DNA of 64,000 nt from the NCBI GenBank assembly GCA_949752745.1, contig OX457029.1, forward strand, positions 11,261,511 to 11,325,510. Direction: 5' to 3'. Every line of letters starts with the position of its first letter. Position 1 is the first letter of the stretch. The notes under the pieces were generated by a model. The model ran no database searches and was not told the origin of the DNA. It was given only the letters and a program-made list of their open reading frames with translations. Positions 12,084-23,400 of the stretch are shown here, in pieces. The translations under genes were made by a program, and so were the position numbers. The stretch comes from Protula sp. h YS-2021 (lineage: Eukaryota; Annelida; Polychaeta; Sabellida; Serpulidae).

Positions 12084-13830
12084 CAAAAGGGGGGATTGTT
12101 TCGCAACTCAACTCCGCCTTTCGTTGAAATATGACGGAGGTGGGTATTCTTTCAAATTTAGCACTCCACGTTTAGGGGGGCATGTCCTATAGTCATGGGC
12201 AACCATGGTAGAGTCAATCGACATAATTGTTCGTCATTTTACAAAATAGCAGCGCATTGGTGTCGTACAAGGTGACGAACAATTTTGTCCATTGACTGTA
12301 AGTATTTCGCCCCTCCGGGTCGCACAGCATGAAACCTTTATAGTACCAGTCATAATTCCACTGTCTAAGGCTTATAGACAATACTTGCTCTCCTATTTTT
12401 GGCGCCCATAACTATACCACTATCAAATAGAATACATGCATTTCACTCGAGGTTGTGTATGCGTTGGTAAAAAATAGGAATTCGGTCTTGTTTCTGAAAA
12501 GCGATGTGGTTTAATTTCGAACACATCAACCGCCGTATTCACGGCTGATCTAGCTCTATCACGCAAGGAATTTTTAAATGGACTGATTTTATTAAACAGG
12601 GCCAATTTATTAATTTGATTTCATGTATGTTCTAGTTGCTAACGGACCGGCTAACGGAATCGATTAACTGTACAGCTAACTTTTGTGAATACGGTCACAG
12701 CAAAGGAAGAAAAATCGAGGCAATTTAAAGGCCATATTTGTGTTTTTGTTTCTGTGAAACATATAAGAATACGGTCCGTATCGCATTCAGTTATTCCGCC
12801 AAAACAAAAACATTAAAGTGAGGAACATCCGTACGATTATATCGAGCATTTCGAGGCTTTGAAAACACAAGATTTACAAAATCCCGGGAATTTGTAAAAT
12901 TTGAAGTACCAACATCCACAAATAGTACTGAACTGATTCGACCATAAAATCATAGGCAGACTAGAATTTGCCTCTCTTATCTAAAGCTCACACACACATA
13001 AACACAACAGACACACACGTGGACGAAAAGGTAATACTATCATTCCGATACTATAAAACTAACCGGTTAAGGCGCAGTTAAAGCAAAAGACCCACCACAT
13101 GAAAAAGGATTGGGCTTAAAGAGGCGCTTTTTTCCCCGTCTGAATTTAGGACTTCCGCAGCATGTTTTAAACTCAAGGTGGGGACGGGGGGTGCACTTGG
13201 TATCAGATGCGTTACAATGCGGGTCCAAAAATACGCGAAGAAAGGGGGGGGGGGTAAAATTGAGATCAGACGCGGTCCGGGCGGAGTGCCATTTTCATTA
13301 AAAAAGGGTGATAATTTTCATTCAGTACTCCGCGTTACCCACACATAAGGGTTTTTTTTTCGAAACTTTACTCCGCGTTTGATTAAAATAATACTGTATT
13401 ATCATGTCAAAATTAGCACACTGCGTTTGGGCGTTCTTTGCAGGAGTCGTAGACACGTATGGCAACCAGTTGGTAGGTGAGTGGCCCCCCTGGGACGATG
13501 TTTTATTTGAAGAGCTACTTCAAGGTCAACGTGATATGTTTTCAACTGAACGTTTTTGGGCACTGTGTCTTTTAAAGTGTCTTTTAAACGTGCCGTGAAC
13601 CACGTAAGCTAGGTGCTGGTATTGTTTCAGGCGATGTGTGCCCTGGAAAGGGGAAAGGCACTTGGCACTATAACGGGGTAGTTGCATAGTTTGGGGGACG
13701 GGGTTGGTATCTATGTTTAAAGAGGGGGTAATTTTCATTCAGTACTCCTCGTTTCCCACAGAAAAGGGGTTCATTCACAGCTGTACTCCGCGCTTGGCTA
13801 AGTAAGGGCGTGCTATTTCACAGGCATGCA
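12084..13830. repeat. Dispersed copies of a 'TACTCCGCGTT' repeat
   Basis: The phrase (AGTACT or AACTC)CCGCGTTT recurs near 12110, 12165, 13325, 13370, 13745 and 13790. At 13308-13411 and 13725-13830 the similarity extends over about 90 bases, starting ATTTTCATTCAGTACTCC. G-runs lie between copies. It is probably fragments of one repetitive family. Confidence 0.5.
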
Positions 13831-14522
13831 CGGTGACCATTTGCTACGCGAGGGCCCCCCCCCCCCCGGGCTTGTTTGTGTGTATATGTGTGGTAGGGAG
13901 GGGTTAGGGGGAACGGATCGGGGTGGCGGTCAGGGTATACTATCGCCGAGCTTTCAGGTATTGCCTCCATAACTATATACATAGTCCTTTACCCTTTCAC
14001 TTTGAGGAGTCGGATGGAGAGCAGGGATGGGCGGGTGTGGGGGAGGGGGGCAGTGCTCTCCAAGTGAAACGTCGATATTAAGCACTGGCGCTATAAAATA
14101 ACACTTCTGTTGATAAAATTGCCAGTTGTTTCATGTCAGCTCTTTTCTCTATAACAAGTTTATCTGTAGACCAATAAAAAAGGTTTTCGAAGCAGTACTC
14201 ACTTACGATACTGTTTACGGTTCACTCAGCATTGTAATTATCCGAAGTGACAATTTGATATTCCACTACCTTCAGCAGTAGAGTTTACACCAAACGTGTT
14301 TATTTCTTTGTGTCAGTTGTGTGTATCCTTTGATGATCTTTCAGTGTGATTTATCAGGCCATGCGTACAAGCGAGGCCTCGCTAATACCTGCAGCCAAGG
14401 TGACGTCACGTGGTGCTAAAAATAGCTCGGGGGTGAACGTGCAACCGCATGGTAATGCACGGGAAAAATAGCTCGGGGGTAAACACGCAACCGCATGCTA
14501 ATGCACAGGAAAAGTCAAGGCG

Positions 14523-14706
14523 CTACGAGGGGAGGGGAGGGGAGGGGAGGGGAGGGGAGGGGAGGGGAGGGGAGGGGAGGGGAGGGGAGGGGAGGGGAGG
14601 GGAGGGGAGGGGAGGGGAGGGGAGGGGAGGGGAGGGGAGGGAGGGAGGGAGGGAGGGAGGGAGGGAGGGAGGGAGGGAGGGAGGGAGGGAGGGAGGGAGG
14701 GAGGGA
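14523..14706. repeat. Purine tract (GGGGA)n(GGGA)n
   Basis: About 22 GGGGA pentamers change abruptly into about 17 GGGA tetramers, all purine on one strand. Every unit has three or four consecutive G, so the tract has G-quadruplex and triplex (H-DNA) potential. Glu-Gly and Pro-Ser open frames here are repeat artefacts. Confidence 0.95.
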
Positions 14707-14837
14707 AGATGGGCTACGGATCTTGAGGCACCCCTGACCCTAGCTGGTAGTTCTGGCTTCGATTTTTTCAGCTCCATATTCACAGATCCTGCACAGGTTT
14801 AAGAAATACTGTGATATAATGATACGAAGGATTCAAC

Positions 14838-15085
14838 ACTGGTGTCAATTCGCGACAGGGGAGATTACGACCGAGAGGTCAACTCGTGACAGATGATAAA
14901 ATAGGTGTCAACTCGCGACAGGACCACGCAACACGGGCGTCAACTCATGACAGGGGAAATAGTAACAGGGGGTGTCAACTCGTGACAAATGACAACATGG
15001 GTGTCAACTCGTAACAGGAGAGGTCACAAGACGGGTGTCAACTCATGACAGGAAAACTTATAGTTTAGGTGTCAGCTCGTGAGAG
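14838..15085. repeat. Minisatellite, core GGTGTCAACTCGTGACAGG
   Basis: About eight units of 27-40 bp share the core GGTGTCAACTCGTGACAG with variable spacers. The core is partly palindromic (TCAACTCGTGA). Intergenic; no coding role seen. Confidence 0.85.
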
Positions 15086-16199
15086 GTGAGTTGTAAATAA
15101 AAGATATTTTTTTGCGGAATATACATCATTTATTATATACATTTTGCTTGTTCTTTGTATTCGAATACAGAGTCATAAATTCCAAAAAAAACTCCTTCGG
15201 AGTTTTCCTACAAAACTGGCAGTGAATAAGACTTTACACAAAGACTCGTACAGAAAGATCTTCACTACAAACCACCACACCCAAAGTGGAAATCAAATGG
15301 AAACGTTTCAAACACCCAGGTACCTAAAATAAGAATATTTTTTAGCAAATAAGAATTCAGATTTTGTGTGTCATTTGCCAAAATAACACACCATGATCAA
15401 AGTGAGTCTATTCCGGAACAGACTATCGTCCACTAACGATAAGTCAACTTTTATGAGACTATACATTCCGATGAGACTGAGCATCGTGAGTGTTTTCCGG
15501 GGCTAGACTCTCTTTGTCTGTAGCGACTTTGTTTACTGAGGACATTAATATCCTATTTCTTATTTGTTTACAATATATTCTTGTTTTAAATAAAAGTGTT
15601 TTCAGCCCTTACTTAAGTAGCTACCTGACGGTCGCGAAGAAAAACAGCCTTGTTTTATTATTCGACAAATTTAATAATTAAATTTAATTATTAAATCGCG
15701 CAGCCAGCCAGCCATTCCACTTTCTCCACCTCTTAAAACTAGTACAGAATACAGATACCGCAAAAATAGTTATACACTTATTTTCACAATATTTGTTTAG
15801 AGCAAAATAGTTCTAATTACGATTGCAGAAACCTTGCTAAAAACCTTGGCAGCAACGTTGTGACGTCACTAATCAAGCGACCAATCAGCGATCAGTTTTT
15901 TCACACTGTTTTCACGTGGTATGGCCTAATAAACCCATGGCGCATGCGTCAAGTATCAAAAATATATCATGTAAAAAAGGTTTATATTTTATGTGCGCTT
16001 ATATTACGGTAACAGGTAATAACAAGTTAGAACAGGGTAACAACTTGGTTATAAGGGGTAACCAGCCGGAAAACACGTCAATGAATCGTCATCGAACAGT
16101 CAAAACTATGCCAAATTATAAAATGGCTATTTCGACAATGTAGTGCTTTTCTGCGAGGTCAGCGAGTCCAGGGGCTAGTATGGAACGCCATTTTCACAT

Positions 16200-16990
16200 T
16201 TATTAGGGAATTATTGATATCAAGAATTAATTTTTGATCTCAAAAATATCAAGAATTCAATTTTAATATAAAAAAATCCATATTTTGATATCAAGAATTA
16301 ATTTCTGCTATCTGTAATTATATTTTTGATATCTCTAAATGTATTCTTAATCTCAAAAAATAATTCTTGATATCAATAAATATTTAGAGATATCAAGAAA
16401 TATTTATTGATATCAAAAATGATTTAATGATATCCAAAATTGATTTTTTGAGATCAAAAATTAAAATCTTTATACCAAAAATGAAATATTAGAGAGCAAA
16501 ATATCAATTTTGAGCTTAAAAATGAATTATTGATATCCAGAATTTATTTTAGATATCAGTATTTCAGAATGAAACTTTTTTAATTTAGGCCTATATTTTG
16601 AAATCCGCAAATGATGTTTGATATCAAAATATCAGTTTATTTTTTTATATAAAAAATGCAGAGGCACACATCTGTAAATAGAATGACTGGTCCTTGTATA
16701 CAGAATATTTCTTTCAATGTTTTACTGTACAAAAAAAATATTTAAGCTCAAAAATTGTGTTGTTATTATTGATCCCAATAATTCAAGTTTTTTTATCACC
16801 AAACTTTAATTGACCATTCATTAATTTTCATGTCAATGTGTGTCTCCCTTAAGCTTTTTTTAAATATGCAAAATTGATTTTGTGATCTCAAAAACACGTT
16901 CAAGTATTAATAGCAAAATATAAATTAATGAGATCGACATTGATTTATTGATATCTTTAACCATATTTTGATATCAAAAGTAAGCATTAA
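16200..16990. repeat. GATATC-rich AT repeat block
   Basis: The palindrome GATATC, or one-base variants, recurs every 20-30 bases within A/T-rich spacers (TTGATATCAAGAATTAATTT type). Because the unit is near-palindromic the block reads alike on both strands. It looks like a satellite-like or fold-back derived repeat. Confidence 0.75.
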
Positions 16991-17425
16991 ATGTTAAAAC
17001 GGCATTCCATAGGCTAGTAGACCAAAGTTCACACCGAATATCGCGAGACTTTACTTTTTTACACCGTCCAGCATTTGATATACTGTTATTTTTTTAGCCA
17101 GTATAACACTGCCAAAAGTAACAATGGCAGACAAGATGACTCCGGTTTGGCGCCAGTGGGTTCTTTTTTTGTGATATGCTCCTTCCGGGCGTTATGGGTT
17201 CCGTCTGACCTGTGTGAGCTTCTGCAAGACATACCAGACCATCTTTGGCCAAATCTGCTGAGCATTATGCAATCATCGCATTCTGTCCGCTTAGTTCTGC
17301 TTTGGCTCTCCTGGTCACTACCCAACCAACCCCCCCCCCCCCTCCCCTAAGTCGTTCCGGGATAAGTACCCACTCCCGCCGTGCACTAGATTTGGAGCAC
17401 TAGTTTTGGCCCCCGGGCGAAGAAA

Positions 17426-20400
17426 CTACTTTGGCTTGGTCTCCTGGTCGGTGACCTTGCGGATGAATACATTGTCCTCGGCACTACTTTCCACGCCCTC
17501 CATCTCGTACATGTAGGAAGAGGCGATGGCGAGCGTGGAACCGTCGTGGCTGAAGCTCAGGGACGTGATGCTCGTCGGGTACCTGCAACACCGAAAACAC
17601 GCGGCACTGACACCCACAATTCTCAACCCCCCCCCCCCTCCATCCTCTCCTCCCTAAAGCTCGTCGGGTACCTGCAACACCAAAAACACGCTACACTGAC
17701 ACCCTCAATTCTCACCCCCCCCCCTCCATCCTCTCCTCCCTAAAGCTCGTAGGGTACCTGCAACACCAAAAACACGCTACACTGACACCCTCAATTCTCA
17801 CCCCCCCCCTCCACCCTCTCCTCCCTAAAGCTCGTAGGGTACCTGCAACACCGAAAACACGCTGCACTGACACCCTCAATTCTCAACCCCCCCCCCCCCC
17901 CCTCCATCCTCTCCTCTCTAAAATTGATGCTCGTCGGGTACCTGCAACACCGAAAACACGCTGATCTGACACCCTTAACTCTCCATTCCTCCCCCACCCA
18001 CCCACGCTCCTTTTATCTGGTCGCTAAAGGGCATTCTGCACTTGGTATTTGATAATAACCCCTAACCAGGCTGCTGGGGTGGGCTGTGGAGGGAGTGGTA
18101 ACGGGGGCACTATATGGGGGAAATGGTGGCAGTTACCTTTGGAATTAGCAGAGGCGTCTCTTCTAGAACAGTCCGTCTGACCCACCCGTCGCGTGCGCTG
18201 CTGGGGTAGCGCTGCTGCGGGAGCAGGGGGCGGGGGCATAGGGGGAGAAGGGAGAGGGGACACTTACCTGTGAAACTGGCAGAGCGGCTTTTTCTGGAAG
18301 CAGTCCAACACGTTCACCAGTCCGTCTGACCCGCCTGTCGCCTGCGCTGTGGGGGTAGCGTGGGGTAGGGGAAGAGGGGTGGTGAGGGGGGTTGTACAGG
18401 GATGGTGGGTAGAGGGGGCACTTACCTGTGGAACTGGCAGAGGCGTTTCTTCTGGAAGCCGTCCCACACATTCACCAGTCCGTCTGACCCACCCGTCGCG
18501 AACGTGTTGTACTGGTTGTGGAATGAGATGGCATTCACCTGCAACCGACAACCAGCGTTAGTGTTACACACCAACGGCCACATCACGCAACTGACCACCA
18601 AATTCAATTAATAACCATTTCACACAACAACCGATCTCGTCACACGACCAACTACCATGTCACACAGCAAGCCATGACGTCACACAACCAACGACTGTCA
18701 CTCAACCAGCGATCACGGCACACAAATAACGACAATGTCACACAACCATTGATCACGTCACACAACTAACCACTGTCACACAACCAGCGATCACGTCACA
18801 CGACTAACGACCATGTCACACAACCAGCGATCACCGCACACAACCGCCGACCACGTCACACAACCACTAACCATACTGCTCAACACTACTTAACCTGACG
18901 ATCACCAACACCTATATAATTTCAACCCACACAGCTCCCACTTTCACAAAGCATACCTGACACTCACAGTTTTGTAATTTCACATGTGCACCGCCATATA
19001 AATATATAATATTAAACAAATATAACTAAACCAGATAATAAAACTCAATCTCGTCTGTTAAACAGCTACTTTTGGTTAATAAAACAGTTCTTTTAAATGA
19101 TTGCAAAAATAAATATTTAGTGAGGCGTAAATGCCCATGAACCTGGCATAGGTACGAGCCACGAGAAAGCGCAAATATAAGCCACCCACCGGGTATATTT
19201 TCTCGACGCCCTCCTCCTTGATTCTGTGGCACTTGAAGGCGTACTTCTTTTTCTGTACTTCCGGGCTTGGGTCCAGGTACTCCACCGCCACCCGCCCTGC
19301 CCAAACACACGCACACATGCCAATCAAATACGTCAGCTGAGTAAAGAACCGCCACTCCCCCGGGTACTCCACTGCCACCCCCTTCCCTCCCCCTGCCCGA
19401 GCACACACACATGAATTACAGACCATATCGCGTATTCTAATAATACAAATTCCGAGGCAAATTATTAGATTATCCGATATATTTAGATAAACCGAAATTC
19501 CGGTTTGAGGGGAACCCAAGACTACCCTTAATGAAAACAAAAAGACGGGCCACTGACAGGGGTATTTCTACTTTTAGCTTGTTTGAATCAACGAAACAAA
19601 GCTTCACCAATATTCCTCGTTTCTTTTACGCTGTCTTGAAAGGTTTTCCCCACTTTTATTACTTTGAAAGTTTTCTCTTTGTTTTGAAATTAAACTAACT
19701 TTAGCTTGAGAACTTCCAAAGTTTCTAGCAATTACTGTTTCAGCAGTTTTCTTATCTAACTTTCAATACAAGAGCCTTTTCAGAAATACTCAAGTCTTCT
19801 CGTTTAAGAAACGACATGTTTGTAAGCAATTCCAAACTGAATGCAGGGTAATCCTTACCAGGGTATTTATGGCATTTTAACTCCGATTTTAATCCGCTGT
19901 GGAGACATGCAAAGAAACAGACAGCTACATGCTATTGCTCCGACAGGCACTGTGTACACAAGGCACGCAGAATTTGACACGCTGTACATCAGCCCAGTAT
20001 GCACCACCCACTCCCCTGGGTACTCCCCGGCCACCCCCCTGCCCAAAAACAGACACATGCCAATCAAACAGGTACTCCACGGCCACCCACCCTGCCCAAA
20101 CACACACACATGCCAATCAAACAGGTACTCCCCGGCCACCCCCATGCCCAAAAACGCACACACATGCCAATCAAACAGGTACTCCACGGCCACCCGCCCT
20201 GCCCAAACACACATGCCAATCAAACAGGTACTCTCCGGCCACCCGCCCTGCCCAAACACACATGCCCATCAAACAGGTACTCCCCGGCCACCCACCCTGC
20301 CCAAACACACACACATGCCAATCAAACAGGTACTCCACGGCCACCCGCCCTGCCCAAACACACATGCCCATCAAACAGGTACTCCCCGGCCACCCACCCT

Positions 20401-23400
20401 GCCCAAACACACACACATGCCAATCAAACAGGTACTCCACGGCCACCCGCCCTGGCCAAACACACACACATGCCAATGAAACAGGTACTCCCCGGCCACC
20501 CACCCTGCCCAAACACACATGCCAATCAAACAGGTACTCCCCGGCCACCCGCCCTGCCCAAACACACACACATGCCAATCAAACAGGTACTCCACGGCCA
20601 CCGTCCCTGGCCAAACACACACATGCCAATCAAACAGGTACTCCACGGCCACCCGCCCTGCCCAAACACACATGCCCATCAAACAGGTACTCCCCGGCCA
20701 CCCACCCTGCCCAAACACACACACATGCCAATCAAACAGGTACTCCACGGCCACCCGCCCTGGCCAAACACACACACATGCCAATGAAACAGGTACTCCC
20801 CGGCCACCCACCCTGCCCAAACACACATGCCAATCAAACAGGTACTCCCCGGCCACCCGCCCTGCCCAAACACACACACATGCCAATCAAACAGGTACTC
20901 CACGGCCACCGTCCCTGGCCAAACACACACATGCCAATCAAACAGGTACTCCACGGCCACCCGCCCTGGCCAAACACACACACATGCCAATCAAACAGGT
21001 ACTCCACGGCCACCCGCCCTGGCCAAACACACACACATGCCAATCAAACAGGTACTCCACGGCCACCCGCCCTGGCCAAACACACACACATGCCAATCAA
21101 ACCGGTACTCCACGGCCACTTCCCCCTGCCCAAACACACACACATGCCAATCAAATACTTTAGCCGAGTATCCACCACCCACTCCCCCGGGTACTCCCCG
21201 GCCACCCCCCCTGCCCAAACACACACGCACCCATAAAATAAATCATGCCGAGTATACAACCCCCACTCCCCCAGGTAATCCCCGGCCACCCACCCTGCCG
21301 AAACACTCACACACACACGCTAGTCAAAACAAACCAGGCGAGTACACAACCCCACTTCCCCAGGAACTCCACACCGACCCACCCTGCCCAAACGCACACA
21401 CACCAAACGAATAAATCAAGCATAATCTGGACGAACCCCATCCCTGCTCGGTTAGACCCTCCGCCCCACGTCCCCCACCCCAATCATCTCCACAAAAAAT
21501 CATTCACGCTCCCTTACCCACTTCCCGCTCCCTCGAGGAAGTAGGCATAAACGTAAACGCCCATATAAAAATTATGCTCTGGATAAATGACCCCCTTCCC
21601 CTTACTCCACAGCAGAGGAAGGGGGGGGGGGGGGTCGATTAAATTCGAAAAGCTCGGGTAAAAGGGCTCGCACCTTCTATAGAGCTGAGGACGTAGCCCT
21701 GTTTGTTTGGAAAGCAGCGAATGGCACGCGTCTGATACTTGAGGCTCGACTCCCGCCGCTGCTGCACGTAGCCCATGTTACGCAGGTCCCAGACAAGCAC
21801 CTTCCTTCCGGCCGTGCCCACCACCAGCTTGTCGCCGCACAGCGACATTGTGTACACCTGGGGCATAATATAGCAAAATGTTGTGTACACCTGGGGCATA
21901 CTATAGCAAAACAGTGTGCACACTAGGGGCATAAAAGTTACCATCGGGTTCATGTGCGGCATAACACAGGAAAACACTGTGAATATCTGGGGCCTAATAC
22001 AGCCTTGTTCATAAAGCGACAAAACTTAGACATCACCTCTGGCATAAAGCAGTAAAAGGTGGTGTACAAATGGGGTAAAACACACCAAACATCGTGTACA
22101 GGTGGGGTAGAACATGGAGCATAACAGCACAAGTTCGTGTTCACCGTATGCACTGGATAGAGCATACAAGACATGGTGTACATCTGGGACACCGCCAAAC
22201 AAAACATCATTTTGGTTTCTGCTTTGCAGGTATAAAGCTTTTTAACAATCTTGATATATATTGGAAAAACGTCTTTCTTAAAAACATGTTTGAACCAATT
22301 AAAAAAAATCGCGAAAAATGGCGTAAAATAGACAAATAGGAGTTTTTTCTTGTTTTTTTTTTTTTGTTTTCTTTTCTCAAGCAAACCAGCGCCCTACCCT
22401 TTCGGGCTGCGCGAACGAGCCGGCGTTACATGGCGTCCGCGGGTCCCACAGCTTGACGCTTGAGTCCCAACTTCCGGTCACCACGACATTCACCTCGGGA
22501 CAGTACTCCACACACCGGATGGCATTGTCATGATTACCAACATTCGTTTCTGCACATAAAGTAAGTAATAAAATTAATTAGAAACTTGCAACAAGAAAAG
22601 AAATAAATCAAATTATTTTTACTAAAAAAAACATTGCCTGCTATATTAAAATCAATAAAATCATTATTTTTATTTCATTTGCATGAACCTTTGCATACGA
22701 AATCAGAAACTGACCATTTTGATTTGATGTGATGCTAACAGCAAAAACCCCATTCTCATCCCTGATGTTCTACTTCCTCCCTCCAGGGCCAACCCCCCCA
22801 CCCCCCCCCCCACCTCCAACCCACCTTTCTCCCCGGGAAAAACTACAACAGAAACAGTACGGACCTTGACTAGTGTTGAAGTCAAACACCTTGAGTGTGT
22901 TGTCCAGACCGCCGCTCCAGCCGTGCACCGCGTCCTGTGACGTTGCAAAAAATATTATCTTGGCATTAGCAACTGTGTAAAAGCAAAATTACGTATATAC
23001 GTCGATGTATATATGTCGATGTATATATGTCGATGTATATATGTCGATGCACAGATAACGACTTTTCTTCTTTTTGCATGAATCAACGGATCAACAGGTG
23101 GCAAACAAAAAAAAATATGTGCTAAGAGTCAATAACCCCTGGGAAGGACAATAAAGTAAAATAATTGAAACTCCTTTTTTTTTTATGGAATCGCTATACT
23201 CATTGAATTCCATGATACGTCATCTAACCCACTGTAGTAACTGCAAAGTGCAAAAAACTACTGCCATTTGCATCACGTTTTTCACAATTCTAACATTTTT
23301 GCATTTCTAAATTTCAACAAAGCTAAGTTTTACTTTTAGAAAATATATTTTATCAATTTTCAATACCTATTTTATCCGTTTGTGAAATTTTTAGAAATTC

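Larger units (their letters stand above)
10990..17425. other. Intergenic interval between SEC14L 5' end and BUB3 3' end
   Basis: No exon chain with compatible splice sites was recognised on either strand. It holds degenerate repeats, a purine-rich mirror tract, a minisatellite and a GATATC-rich block, listed separately. SEC14L and BUB3 are both transcribed leftward, so this interval should contain the SEC14L promoter and the BUB3 3' flank. No sharp core-promoter motif could be defended. Confidence 0.6.

Noticed and set aside
14449..14802. Glu-Gly and Pro-Ser repeat frames
   Set aside because: Generated by the (GGGGA)n(GGGA)n tract.
19841..21414. Long plus-strand open frames (up to 445 codons) with Pro/Thr/His repeats, and antisense Cys/Trp-rich frames
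   Set aside because: They are produced by the ~50-bp BUB3 intron 5 minisatellite; unit lengths vary so frames join by chance, and they lie antisense within an intron.
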